Positions 46,473 to 58,237 of a DNA stretch of 64,000 nucleotides are shown here, one piece after another. The stretch is taken from positions 46,770,856-46,834,855 of the forward strand of contig NC_060063.1 in NCBI RefSeq assembly GCF_020283565.1, read 5' to 3'. The notes below the pieces were generated by a model. The model was not told where the DNA came from and did no database searches. It saw only the letters and a program-made list of their open reading frames with translations. How positions within the stretch are numbered: the stretch's first letter is position 1; every line of letters begins with the position of its first letter. A program made the position numbers and the translations under genes. Source of the stretch: Trifolium pratense (taxonomy: Eukaryota > Streptophyta > Magnoliopsida > Fabales > Fabaceae).

Positions 46473-49400
46473 ATGGCTACTGAGGATATTATCGGTAACA
46501 GTTCTGTTGGTGCTACAGAGAAACCTTTTAAGTTTGAAGGCCTGCACTTCAAACGTTGGCAACAGAAGATGTATTTCTTCCTAACTCTGAAAAAGGTTGT
46601 GAATGTTCTCAATGAGGACATACCTGTTCTTCCTGATGCTTCTGCTTCTGGAACGAATGAATTGACTGTCACCAATGGTGGTGAGAAACCTGTGAATGAC
46701 AAAGATAAGGATCAAATTGATTCTGCTGCAGCACAGGTTAAAGCTCAAAAGCTTCAGCTGCAAAAAGAGATACACCTCTGGAAAGAACATGATTATTTAT
46801 GTAAGAACTATATTATTAATGGACTTGCTGATGACTTGTATGATTATTATCGATCATACAATACTGCTAAAGATGTGTGGGAGGCTCTGACCAAAAAGTA
46901 TGACACTGAAGAAGCTGGTGCAAAGAAATATGCTGTGAGCAGGTACTTAAAGTATCAGATGGTTGATGAAAGGTCTGTTGAAGCGCAGTCTCATGAAATT
47001 CAGAAGATTGCACATGAAATTATTACTGAAGGTATGCCTCTTGATGAACAGTTTCAAATTGCTGTTATTATTGACAAACTGCCCCCTTCTTGGAAAGATT
47101 TTAAAAATATTCTTCGTCACAAAACTAAAGAATTTTCAATTGAAAGCTTGATTACTCGCCTCCGTATTGAGGAAGAATCTCGCAGGCAAGATATGAAAGA
47201 AGAAGAGAAAATTCTGGTTGTCTCCAATAACAACAAAAAGAAATCCACTGCTGCTGCTGCGGTTCTGAAGCCTACGGGCAAAAATTTCAAGAATCAGAAC
47301 CGTACTGCACCTGTTCGGATTAAGAATGGGAATCCTTCTAAGGCCCCTATTGCTAGACAGCAACCTCCTCCACCACCTCCTCCAAAGAATGATGCTGGTG
47401 AATTTCTGTGCTTTAATTGCTGGAAACCGGGTCATATGGCAAAAAAGTGTAGAAACAAATCAAGGCCAAGGCCTGCTAATCTGAATGTCGTAGAAGAGGC
47501 ATATGCTGCTATGATCACCGAAATCAATATGATCGGTGTTACTGATGGTTGGTGGATAGACACTGGTGCAACTCGCCATGTCTGTTATGAACGTGCTATG
47601 TTCAAAACATACACTACTGCTGAGAACAAGAAGGTGCAGATGGGAAATGCTCACACTTCTGAAGTTGCTGGAATTGGAGATATAGAGCTGAAATTTACTT
47701 CCGGAAAGACTCTGATCCTGAAGGAGGTTATGCATGTACCAGATATGAAAAAGAATCTTGTTTCTGGTTTTCTTCTCAATAAGGCTGGGTTTAGTCAAAC
47801 TATAGGGGCTGATTTGTATACCATCACTAAGAATGGTATTTTTATTGGGAAAGGGTACGCCGCTGATGGCATGTTTAAGTTAAATGTTGATCTTAATTTG
47901 AATTTGAATAAAATTTCTACTTCTGTTTATTCCTTGTGTGATTTTAATATTTGGCATTCTAGACTCTGTCATGTTAATTCGCGATCAATATCTAATTTAA
48001 GTCACTTAGGCTTAATTCCAAAATTAAAAATTGATGATGTAGAAAAATGCGAATTTTGTAGTCAAGCAAAAATAACAAAAAGTTCACATAAGTCAGTAAC
48101 TAGGGAATCTGAACCAATGGATTTAATACACTCTGATATATGTGAATTAGATGGAACCTTGACTAGAAATAACAAACGTTACTTTATCACATTTATTGAT
48201 GATTGTTCTGATTACACCTTTGTATATCTAATGAAACATAAAAGTGAAGCATTTGATGTGTTTAAAGTGTTTGTAAATGAAATTGAAAATCAATTTAGTA
48301 TGAAAATTAAGAGATTACGTAGTGATAGAGGAACTGAATATAATTCTAGTTTATTTAATGATTTTTATAAACAACATGGAATTATACATGAAACGACTGC
48401 ACCATATTCCCCTGAAATGAATGGTAAAGCAGAAAGAAAAAATAGAACTCTCACAGAATTAGTTGTTGCTATAATGTTAAATTCAGGCGCTGCTTCACAC
48501 TGGTGGGGGGAAATTATATTAACTGTTTGCTTTGTCCTGAATAGAGTCCCTAAGTCTAAGAAAATGATCTCACCATATGAGACATTAAAGAAAAGACAAC
48601 CAAACCTGTCTTATTTGAGAACTTGGGGATGTCTAGCTTATGTCAGGAAACCTGACCCGAAGCGAGTAAAACTTGCTAGTAGAGCCTATGAATGCGTATT
48701 CATTGGGTATGCTGCAAACAGTAAAGCTTACAGGTTTTTTGACCTGAATGCTAAAGTAATCATAGAATCAGTTGACGCTGATTTTTTTGAAGATAAATTT
48801 CCTTTTAAATTAAGAAATAGTGGGGGCACCGAATCAAGTCACATTCCTGTGATAAGAAACTCTGAGAGCAACAACAATACTGAAATTGAACTTCGAAGAA
48901 GTAAAAGAGTGAGAGTAGCTAAAGACTATGGTCCCGAATATTCGGCATATACTTTAGAAGAAGATCCTAAAAATCTTCAAGAAGCATTGTCATCTCTGGA
49001 TGCAGATTTATGGCAAGAAGCTATTAACGATGAGATGGATTCTCTAGAATCTAACAAAACTTGGCATTTGGTAGATTTGCCTCCTGGTTGCAAACCTATT
49101 GGTTGTAAATGGATTTTGAAAAAGAAACTAAAATCAGATGGCTCTATAGAAAAGTACAAGGCTCGCCTTGTCGCCAAAGGTTTTAGACAAAGAGAAAATA
49201 TAGATTTCTTCGACACTTTCTCTCCGGTCACTCGAATAACATCCATAAGGGTACTTATTTCTATTGCCGCAATTTTTAATTTAACTTTACACCAAATGGA
49301 TGTTAAAACCGCTTTCCTAAATGGTGACTTAGAAGAAGAAATCTATATGGAACAACCCGAAGGATTTGTGATCCACGGACAAGAAAATAAAGTCTGTAAG

Positions 49401-50118
49401 TTAGATAAGTCTCTGTATGGTCTAAAACAAGCTCCTAAGCAATGGCATGAAAAGTTTGACAATTTAATGTTGTCGAATGGGTTCAAAGTAAATGAAAGTG
49501 ATAAATGTATTTACTACAAATTCGAAAATGGCATTTGCACTTTCATGTGTCTCTATGTAGACGACTTACTCATATTTGGATCAAACCTTTCTGCCGTAAA
49601 TGCTGTGAAATCACTGTTGTGCAACAACTTTGATATGAAAGACCTCGGAGAAGCAAGTGTGATTCTTGGAATCAAGATTACCAGGTCTGAGAAGGGAATA
49701 TCCCTAGATCAGTCACATTATGTGGAAAAGATCTTAAAGAAGTATGGTTACTATGACTGCAAAGAAAAGAACACTCCATATGACGCTAGTGTAAAATTAT
49801 TTAAGAACACTGGTGAAAGTGTTAGACAAACTGAATATGCGAGCATCATTGGTAGTCTTAGGTATGCCACTGATTGTACAAGACCCGACATAGCCTATGT
49901 CGTGGGACTTCTTTGCAGATTTACTAGCAGACCTAGTAATGAGCATTGGCAAGCTATTGAGAGAGTCATGGGATATCTTAAAAAAACCATGAATCTCGGA
50001 ATACATTATAAGAGATTTCCTGCCGTGCTTGAAGGATACAGTGACGCTGATTGGAACACCTTGTCAGATGATTCCAAAGCAACTAGTGGCTTTATATTTA
50101 ATATAGCCGAAGGAGCTG

Positions 50119-51248
50119 TGATGAAGTATCAAAGTAAGTATATAATTATCGTATCCACAGGGATTGTTCCGAATCAAATACGAGTAAATTGGATCATATA
50201 AAAGTAATTTGCAATAAAATAAATGGGGGGAAGTGTTCAGATTTCAGACTTGAGAAAGTAAATGACATGAAAATAAGGTTTTCTTTCAAGATGCGAAGGC
50301 GATTGGATCTTTTCGGTTTATCTGGTCACTATTGTCTCGGATATCTCATGCGTATTAACAAATTACAAACTTAGTTCCATGATTCGATTAAAATAAATAA
50401 CTATGTCCAATGTCTTGGTACATAGTCCTCTCAATTGATTATCAATCCCTAATGTCTTAGGATGACCTATAATCAATTGAGGTTTGTTTCCCTTTAATCC
50501 TTGAATTCACAATTAACAAACCTATATGTCTAAAGAATAAGTTAATTGTACAATTATCTCTAGGTCAATCAATTCGTTTCTAATGTCTTAGTAAACAAAC
50601 AATTATAATCATCAAACAATTCGCGACGTTGTATAAAGCATTAAGAACAAGAGATAAAAGAATGAAACTAACTTCGTAATTATATTAAAACATCATATGA
50701 AATTCATGGTTCAAGACAATAATAACTAGAATCCCCTAGGATCCAATCATAGAGTTTAGTTACTCATAATCATAGAAACAACAATAATTAGAGTGAAAGA
50801 ATTCATTACAATGAAGAACAATGAAGAAATTCGTGCTCTGATCTTGATCTCAAAAGTGCCTCTGTCGCCGTCAAAACTGTCCAACCCTAATTCTGAACAG
50901 AAAAAGTATATATATGGTGTAATCTGCGTACCGGCGCCCCGCGCCAGCCCGTCTGCGCGCCGCGCAGACTGACAGAATCTTCAGGCAATTCCAGCATCGT
51001 TTCTGCGCGGCGCGCCAGCTTGGCAGAATCTACAGACACTTCTAGCAGCTTCTGGGCGCGGCGCGTGATGCTTCCTTGGTCTAGGCGCAGTACACTTCTA
51101 TTCCTTCACTTTTTGGCCTCAAATCCTTGTGTTCCGAGCATTCTTGTCATGATTCTTTTCCTCTTTATTCTTGCATAAAAACATACTAAATGCTATCTAG
51201 AAATGCCCTAAAATGTGGTTAAAACATAGTAATGACGTGAAGTCATCA
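50119..51248 (-). repeat. 3' LTR of the Athila-like element
   Basis: 1,130 bp, TGATGA...TCATCA. A GC-rich zone (50930-51070) holds imperfect repeats of about 50 bp built on GCGCGCCGCGC and CAGAATCT. A TATATATA word near 50910 could be the TATA box. Confidence 0.93.
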
Positions 51249-52900
51249 CAACCCCAAACTTGAACTTTTCCTTGTCCTCAAGGAATACCTTCATCCATCG
51301 GAAAACCTGGCACTATCTTTACAGCTTAATTCAAATACATCAGAATCAGTCAAGTCAATCATACACATGCAACATTTCAAAGATCATCCCTATTATCAAT
51401 GTACTCGCACACAAATGAACATTGGAAAAATCAAGAACTTCTCACAAATATTGACCAAACAATAATCACTTCACTCCCTCACATTCTCTCCTGTTTGCAT
51501 TGTTAAATTCACTCAATCAACACATACATAGCCATTCTACCATATGCTTGCAAACATTCTAACAATCGATCGACATGCATAAAAATTCACACCTTTAGAG
51601 GACTTGAGGGTTATAACGGGGCTTAGGTTTTTAGGGTGGATATTTTTTTTGGATGGTAAGCAGAAAAACTTGGAGTTTTAAAGATCACCTATTCACATGA
51701 TTGGATATTTATTCAAACATCTTCCCCAAAAATCAAGAATTGTTATACTAGAGAACCTTTTTCATTTCTTCTTTTTTTTTTTGAAGAGATTCATTTACAT
51801 TCTCTCTTGGTGTCATTTTTTTTTCCTTTTTTTTTTTTTTTCACTATATTTTCAAAATATTTTTCTTTTTGGTTCTCTAGTACCCCACCCCAAACTTCAT
51901 CAGTTGCTAATACCAAAAGCAACCCCAAACTTAATGATGAGCAATGTGCTCGAGTCATAAGTTATGATCTAACTCCAAGAAAATCATCTTTTTTTTTTAT
52001 AGTTTCAAAACTTGGGTTGTCAAACAAACAAAATTTTTCATTCGGCTCAAATGGGGTTAACGAAAGATATAACATTTTTAAAGGTGGCTTCAACAAGGCT
52101 CAAGGTACCAAACAACGTGCCTCGGTGTGTAATTCAGAGCAATCAATCAATTAAGAGAACAAAAGCAAGTTCTAGAGAATTAGCTAAGTTGTGGAATCTC
52201 TCATAACAAGAAAAAGTTATGTGTTTGGGCTCGAAAACTCACGGCTAGGCCGGATTATCGAGTGGTCAATGTTTGAGAAACTTCCTCAATTTTTCTAATT
52301 ATCATAAAATATAACAAGCAATTAACACAGAGACTCACAAATCATATCGCATGGATGGTAACACAGATGATCCTTAATGACATTTAAACAAAACTATTCT
52401 GAAGTGCACAAGTTTTCAAACAGACACAAGCATTCATAAAAGACAAAAACAAATTCAAGTTGAAGGGATTAAGTAGTACCATAGAGTCAATGCGGATGGG
52501 ACGATCCGCTCCCATCACGTCGATCTCCGAGGCCCAGGTCCGCCTCATCAAACATACTTCTCTCCTGATATGCAGCACGACAGAATTCACAGGCCTTTCT
52601 GGACATCTCTGGGCGCGCCGCGCCGGTTCTCTGCGCCGGAGCGTGTCAAGTCAGTGTTTACAGGCCTTTCTAGGCCTCTCCTGGCGCCTGGGCGTGTCAA
52701 GTCAGTGTTTACAGGCCTTTCTAGGCCTCTCCTGGCGCCTGGGCGTGCCTGTCTCTTTGACTCCACTTCCGCACTTGCTTAACCTGCAACCACAACTAAG
52801 GCATAACACGAATAGACATTAGTAACAATTAAAAACCTTGGGTTGACTCCCAAGCAGCGCTCGTTTAACGTCCATAGCTTCGACGGTCCATGACTTCAAA
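51249..52900 (-). other. Non-coding 3' part of the Athila-like element
   Basis: No convincing coding frame on the element's strand. It contains long A-rich tracts on the minus strand (T runs at 51770-51840 and 51990 on plus), the 51-bp tandem repeat, and a purine-rich stretch near the 3' LTR. Confidence 0.6.
52641..52742. repeat. 51-bp tandem duplication in the Athila-like 3' region
   Basis: Two exact-looking copies (52641-52691, 52692-52742) of a GC-rich unit beginning GCGTGTCAAGTCAGTG, next to further GGCGCGCCGCGCC words. Confidence 0.9.
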
Positions 52901-55042
52901 TTAGGGAGGATATTTCAGACTTGTTTCACCCCAACTCCTCTTTTGCTCTTTCTTCAACCGAGAATTATTCAGATCAACAAGCAATGATTTCACTATTGTC
53001 GGACGGCGAATGAACTTTATCTGCTTATTCCTCCCTTTCTTTCTTTTCTTCTTTCGTGCTCCTTTTGGACCTTCCTTAGAATCATCCACACTCTTTTTCC
53101 TAAAACTCATCATGACGGTTTCAACTAGCTTCGTCACTTCTTTCTTTACTAAACATTCCAAATGAGGGATAACAATTTTACAAGCACCACCACCCGGATT
53201 GACTTCTTCCTCCTTACACACCTTGTGCAACCAAAAGGCAGGGATTATACCATTTAAATTCCAAGCCGAAGTGTCATAATCCTTCTCCAATTCTTTAACA
53301 AGGTCATCTTCTTCCAAAGGAGTAAGCAAGCTACTAAGTATGACCGGTTGCTTTGAATCTTCTCCCAAGAATACATACTTCCAATTAGGAGGAAGTTCTT
53401 GCAACCCCGGAGGACTTGGCTCAAACTCTTCCTCCACTAGCAATGTCTCCTCCACTTTTAGCGTTTCCGCTACTTGGCACTCATCCAATTGTTGAAGAAA
53501 AAATTCAATTTCATGATCCCATTCTTCTTCTCTCACATCCTTTGCCACATCCTCTAACACATTCACCTTGAAACATTCGGGTACCACTCCACAAAACTTT
53601 GTTGCTTCAAACACCTTGAAGCATACTTGTTCATTGTCTAGACGAAACATGAGCTCACCCATCTCAACGTCAATTAGCGCCCTTCCGGTGGCTAAGAATG
53701 GTCTTCCCAACAAGAGAGGAACTTCAGCGTCCTCCTCCATATCTAGAATCACGAAATCAGCCGGGAATACAAATTCAGCACATCTTACCAAAACATCTTG
53801 TAAAATTCCATGTGGATAGGTAATTGACCGGTCGGCAAGAGATAGTTGCATCTTTGTCGGTTTAGCCACGGCACCCGGGATGCGCTTCATCATAGACAAG
53901 GGCATCAAATTAATGCTTGCACCCAAGTCACATAAAGCTCTCCTAACATGTAAGTTTCCAATAGAGCATGGAATGGTGAAACTTCCCGGATCCTTCTTCT
54001 TTTGTGGAAGCTTCTTTTGAATTATTGCACTACACTCTTCGGTCATGTCTACCGTCTCGTCATCAAGAGGTTTTCGCTTCTTTGTCAAAAGCTCCTTCAT
54101 AAATTTCGCATATATGGGCATTTGTTCCAAAGCCTCTGCAAAAGGAATATTCGCTTGGAGACTATGAAGCATTTTCATGAAATTTTTGAAGTGTTGGTGC
54201 TCTTTCTCCGTAGCCTTCTTCTTTCGCGGATACGGCAACTTGGCATGGAATGAAGTGTTTTCCCCTTTGTTGCTATCCTTCTTTTCTAAGCTTTGATCTT
54301 TCTTCAAAGTGTAGTTCTTTTCAACTAACTTCTCATCACTCTCTTTTTGAATTTTTTTCTCTCTCTCATTTTCGACTACTTCTTCTATCTCACCTTCAAT
54401 CTCATTTTCTACTCCACATTCTTTTTCAACTTCACCCTCATTCTCATTTTTTTCTTCTCTCTTTTCTTTCACTCCCTCTTTACTCGTCTCACTTTTTTTC
54501 TTCATCTCGACCTCCGGTGGGGGAACCACTCTACTTCTCAAGTTGATCGCCTTGCAGCTTTCATGACCAGAATTATCTTTTATAGAACCTTCAAAGCCAT
54601 TATTTTGAGTAGCCAAGAATTGCCTTGACAATTGACCCATTTGAGTTTCTAGGTTCTTGATTGAAGCTTCATGATTCTTGTTAGCAATGTCTTGGTTAGC
54701 TTTCATTTGGTCTTGGCTAATCTTCATTGCTTCAAAATTTCCTTGGGTCACCTTGATAGCTAAGATAAGATTATCTTCAAAAGAATCTACAAGGTGATCT
54801 TCCGACGGTTGCTCTTGAGGAATTTCTTTATTTTGAGTTAAACATGAACTATTTCCATAAGAAAAGTTCATGTGATTCTTCCCTCCAAGTTTATAGGCAT
54901 TGAAATATGGATTGTTTTGCTTCCCATTCCACATGTAGCTCATCTGCTCTTGGGCTGCTAATTGTGTGGTAATAATTTGTAGTAGAGCATTCATTAACTT
55001 GTAACTTGTTAAAAGTTCGTTTTGATTGTCTAATTCAAGCAT
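52901..55042 (-). CDS. Athila-like gag C-terminus/protease with unknown tail
   Basis: An open frame of 713 codons. It lacks the usual N-terminal gag core. It begins in the region after it (QMSYMWNGKQNNPYFNAYK, then LETQMGQLSRQF and LRSRVVPPPEV), with a Glu/Lys-rich linker. The retropepsin part follows: CSIGNLHVRRALCDLGASIN (active-site form DLGA), LADRSITYPHGI, and FVILDMEEDAEVPLLLGRPF. It continues to the pre-RT segment (LPPNWKYVFLGED, SAWNLNGI). Where RT should start it goes instead into about 110 residues rich in Lys/Arg (GARKKKRKKGRNKQIKF) that I do not recognise. It would act only with help from an autonomous relative. The frame is fully open in spite of the rearrangements, which suggests it is recent or maintained. 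Confidence 0.85.
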   Translation of the reverse strand: MLELDNQNELLTSYKLMNALLQIITTQLAAQEQMSYMWNGKQNNPYFNAYKLGGKNHMNFSYGNSSCLTQNKEIPQEQPSEDHLVDSFEDNLILAIKVTQGNFEAMKISQDQMKANQDIANKNHEASIKNLETQMGQLSRQFLATQNNGFEGSIKDNSGHESCKAINLRSRVVPPPEVEMKKKSETSKEGVKEKREEKNENEGEVEKECGVENEIEGEIEEVVENEREKKIQKESDEKLVEKNYTLKKDQSLEKKDSNKGENTSFHAKLPYPRKKKATEKEHQHFKNFMKMLHSLQANIPFAEALEQMPIYAKFMKELLTKKRKPLDDETVDMTEECSAIIQKKLPQKKKDPGSFTIPCSIGNLHVRRALCDLGASINLMPLSMMKRIPGAVAKPTKMQLSLADRSITYPHGILQDVLVRCAEFVFPADFVILDMEEDAEVPLLLGRPFLATGRALIDVEMGELMFRLDNEQVCFKVFEATKFCGVVPECFKVNVLEDVAKDVREEEWDHEIEFFLQQLDECQVAETLKVEETLLVEEEFEPSPPGLQELPPNWKYVFLGEDSKQPVILSSLLTPLEEDDLVKELEKDYDTSAWNLNGIIPAFWLHKVCKEEEVNPGGGACKIVIPHLECLVKKEVTKLVETVMMSFRKKSVDDSKEGPKGARKKKRKKGRNKQIKFIRRPTIVKSLLVDLNNSRLKKEQKRSWGETSLKYPP

Positions 55043-55233
55043 GACTTCCTGCCTGGTCTAAACAACAAAGAAAATACCTTAGTAGCACTTGCACTAAACA
55101 ATAGTGAAAACGAAAATAAAATAAAATTTAGAACTAATTTTTATATGTTTTTCTTCTTAAAGGAATGCTAAATAAAAATAAAACAATAAAACTACTTAGT
55201 ATGGTCCAATTGCCTTGTTGATTCAATCAACAA

Positions 55234-55251
55234 TCCCCGGCAACGGCGCCA
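55234..55251 (-). other. tRNA-Asp primer-binding site
   Basis: Minus strand TGGCGCCGTTGCCGGGGA. The plus strand equals the 3' end of plant tRNA-Asp including CCA. It lies two bases from the LTR. Confidence 0.95.
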
Positions 55252-55253
55252 TT

Positions 55254-56383
55254 TGATGAAGTATCAAAGTAAGTATATAATTATCGTATCCACAGGGATT
55301 GTTCCGAATCAAATACGAGTAAATTGGATCATATAAAAGTAATTTGCAATAAAATAAATGGGGGGAAGTGTTCAGATTTCAGACTTGAGAAAGTAAATGA
55401 CAAGAAAATAAGGTTTTCTTTCAAGATGCGAAGGCGATTGGATCTTTTCGGTTTATCTGGTCACTATTGTCTCGGATATCTCATGCGTATTAACAAATTA
55501 CAAACTTAGTTCCATGATTCGATTAAAATAAATAACTATGTCCAATGTCTTGGTACATAGTCCTCTCAATTGATTATCAATCCCTAATGTCTTAGGATGA
55601 CCTATAATCAATTGAGGTTTGTTTCCCTTTAATCCTTGAATTCACAATTAACAAACCTATATGTCTAAAGAATAAGTTAATTGTACAATTATCTCTAGGT
55701 CAATCAATTCGTTTCTAATGTCTTAGTAAACAAACAATTATAATCATCAAACAATTCGCGACGTTGTATAAAGCATTAAGAACAAGAGATAAAAGAATGA
55801 AACTAACTTCGTAATTATATTAAAACATCATATGAAATTCATGGTTCAAGACAATAATAACTAGAATCCCCTAGGATCCAATCATAGAGTTTAGTTACTC
55901 ATAATCATAGAAACAACAATAATTAGAGTGAAAGAATTCATTACAATGAAGAACAATGAAGAAATTCGTGCTCTGATCTTGATCTCAAAAGTGCCTCTGT
56001 CGCCGTCAAAACTGTCCAACCCTAATTCTGAACAGAAAAAGTATATATATGGTGTAATCTGCGTACCGGCGCCCCGCGCCAGCCCGTCTGCGCGCCGCGC
56101 AGACTGACAGAATCTTCAGGCAATTCCAGCATCGTTTCTGCGCGGCGCGCCAGCTTGGCAGAATCTACAGACACTTCTAGCAGCTTCTGGGCGCGGCGCG
56201 TGATGCTTCCTTGGTCTAGGCGCAGTACACTTCTATTCCTTCACTTTTTGGCCTCAAATCCTTGTGTTCCGAGCATTCTTGTCATGATTCTTTTCCTCTT
56301 TATTCTTGCATAAAAACATACTAAATGCTATCTAGAAATGCCCTAAAATGTGGTTAAAACATAGTAATGACGTGAAGTCATCA
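55254..56383 (-). repeat. 5' LTR of the Athila-like element
   Basis: 1,130 bp, matching 50119-51248 apart from one observed substitution. It lies directly beside the RNase H codons of the host copia element. Confidence 0.93.
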
Positions 56384-56780
56384 AGCTGTGTCTTGGAAAT
56401 CTAAGAAACAGACCATATTGGCACAGTCCACTATGGAATCTGAATTAATAGCACTAGCAACTGCAAGTGAAGAAGCAAGCTGGTTGAGATGCTTGTTATC
56501 TGAGATTCCCCTATGGGAAAAACCTATGCCAGCTGTGTTGATCCACTGCGATAGTACTGCAGCTATCGCTAAAATTAAGAATCGATTTTATAATGGTAAA
56601 AGACGTCAAATTAGAAGGAAGCACAGCACAGTGAGAGAGTCAATCTCTAAAGGGGCTGTAAGAGTGGATCATGTACGCACTGATGAAAACTTAGCGGATC
56701 CTTTGACGAAAGGACTGACTAAAGAGAAAGTCTATAATACTAATGTAAAAATAGGACTAATGCCTATGAATTGCTCATAA

Positions 56781-57276
56781 TGGTAACCCAACCTAAAAGA
56801 CTGGAGATCCCAAGAATTAGGTTCCAATGGGTAAACAACAAGTTGTGAGTGGTAGGACGTGAACATGCAAGATAAGAAGCATGAATCCTGAAGCAGAAGT
56901 AAAAGGTTGAGTTAATAGAAACTCTTAATGAGATCTAGACTCTGATATGAGTGGAGTACCAAGCTTCAGGAGTACTCCAGATAGACTCACCTATATGAAT
57001 GTGGAACTGAGGCCGGTTCCTATGGGGTTTTGAGGCGAACTCCTAGATCATTCATGAAACGGGATAGTCGTGCAGGGCCATTAACGCACGGGCCAAAGAA
57101 TACACCCTAAGAGAGGTTGTGTGCGGTTTGAGAAAAATCCGAGATAGAGTTCAAGACAAGCGTCACTCTTGTTAAATCGGGCTCTTACTCGCTATGTAAA
57201 GGTTCAAGACAAGCGTCACCTTTGCTTATGCACAATCTTACCTCTGAAACAACTTTTTTAAATTCAAGTGGGGGAT
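56781..57276 (+). other. 3' untranslated region of the young copia element
   Basis: About 500 bp between the gag-pol stop and the 3' LTR, with no open frame of note. A word pair TTCAAGACAAGCGTCAC occurs twice (57150 and 57203). Confidence 0.7.
57261..57276 (+). other. Polypurine tract and 3' LTR junction
   Basis: AATTCAAGTGGGGGAT directly before the 3' LTR serves as plus-strand primer for the young copia element. Confidence 0.8.
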
Positions 57277-58237
57277 TGTTGGAACATGATGAGAATTTGG
57301 AAGGAACTTGGTATTTGAAATAAACACAAGTATTGGAACCATGCATAGTGTGAATTGAAAAAAGACTCTTTGAGTCCCACATTGGAAAGATCACACTACT
57401 TGGTAGTGTTTATATACCACTAAGTGGCAACCAAGGGTGTGCCCTTGGGGTACCCACTTTTGTGAGAAAGGGAGACCACACACAATGCTGAATATCACAC
57501 GCGCGCGCGCGCCGCCGCCGCCGTCCGTCCGTCCGACCGGCCGGCTCGGCTCGGATCGGGCCGGGCCGGGCTTGGGCTTGGGCTTGGGTCTAGGTGATAT
57601 ATTAATTTTTAATAAGAAAAAGAAAAATTTATTTTTTCTTTAAGTGTGTGAGTTTTTAATTTCGCACATGTTAATTGTGCCTGAAACCAAGTCTTCAAAG
57701 CTGTGTCAGCACTTATCTGTTGCTCAGTCAAAAGAAGAATCTGTTCCTTAAAAATAGGTCACATGTGATTTGTTTTTGAAATTCATCTGATTCCTCAAAT
57801 GTAGAAAAATCAGTTCCCCACTATTCAAATTCGTTCAGAACACTGCATTATAAATAGCAGTCTTTGCTTTCATTATTTTTTCATCAGTTCATACAGTCTC
57901 TGAACAATTTTTTCCCTTCTTTCTCCTTGCTTTCTTTCACGCAAAATTTTCCTTTCCTTGTTGTTTCATTGAGTTGATACTCTTGTATCAATTATTGAAT
58001 TGATTCATCGAATCAATAGAAGGGTGTATCTCTGCCCGAATTCTACAGTGCAGTAGCAATTCGGTATTAAAATTGTGAAGGCTGTTTTATCCTGGAGACT
58101 TCACGGTTGATAGTTTACTCTGCACAATTTGAGTAATACCGTGAAACGTCTTAAAGAGAGCGTATTCACCCGCGACTCAGCCGATAATATTTTACAGCAG
58201 TAGCATTATTTTCGAAATTTTCAAATTAAAAACAACA
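57277..58237 (+). repeat. 3' LTR of the young copia element
   Basis: 961 bp, same length as and apparently identical to the 5' LTR (offset 11,790 bp). It is followed by the duplication GAGAT (58238-58242), which fixes the LTR end. Confidence 0.95.

Larger units (their letters stand above)
50119..56383 (-). mobile_element. Non-autonomous Athila-like gypsy element
   Basis: 6,265 bp flanked by AGCTG (50114-50118, 56384-56388). LTRs are 1,130 bp each, and I saw one difference (ATGACATGAAA versus ATGACAAGAAA). On the minus strand: 5' LTR 56383-55254, PBS for tRNA-Asp, one long ORF, a non-coding 3' part, and 3' LTR 51248-50119. There is no RT, RNase H or integrase. The PBS and the post-ORF words (GCGCTGCTTGGGAGTCAACC near 52842-52861) are typical of the Athila group. 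Confidence 0.92.
46473..56780 (+). pseudogene. gag-pol: Copia gag-pol polyprotein, split by a nested Athila-like element
   Basis: Two coding parts, 46473-50113 and 56384-56780, are in frame with each other once the insert and one AGCTG copy are set aside. The order is gag with zinc knuckle CFNCWKPGHMAKKCRNK (near 47410), protease site WWIDTGATRH (near 47552), integrase (HSRLCHVNS, CEFCSQAK, IHSDICE, FIDDCSDYTF, MNGKAERKNRTL), RT (QMDVKTAFLNGDLEEE, LYVDDLLIFG near 49552) and RNase H (YSDADWN, then after the insert STMESELIALATASEEASWL and DENLADPLTKGL). No other stop or frameshift is present, so the element was probably active until the insert broke RNase H. The transcript now reads into the insert and stops about 85 bp later (50201). 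Confidence 0.93.
45487..58237 (+). mobile_element. Young Ty1/copia element nested in Sirevirus gag
   Basis: LTRs 45487-46447 and 57277-58237 are 961 bp each and appear identical by eye. The target duplication GAGAT is at 45482-45486 and 58238-58242. The interior has one long gag-pol, itself interrupted by an Athila-like element at 50119-56383. Without that insert the element is about 6.5 kb. The element lacks a standard tRNA-Met PBS. The lineage within copia was not determined (Tork/TAR-like is possible). Confidence 0.95.

Noticed and set aside
52460..52822. 120-codon plus-strand frame with an internal protein repeat
   Set aside because: Caused by the 51-bp tandem duplication, opposite to the Athila-like element's strand.
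54250..54628. Phe/Leu-rich membrane-like frames on plus strand
   Set aside because: Complement of the Glu/Lys-rich linker of the gag-protease ORF.
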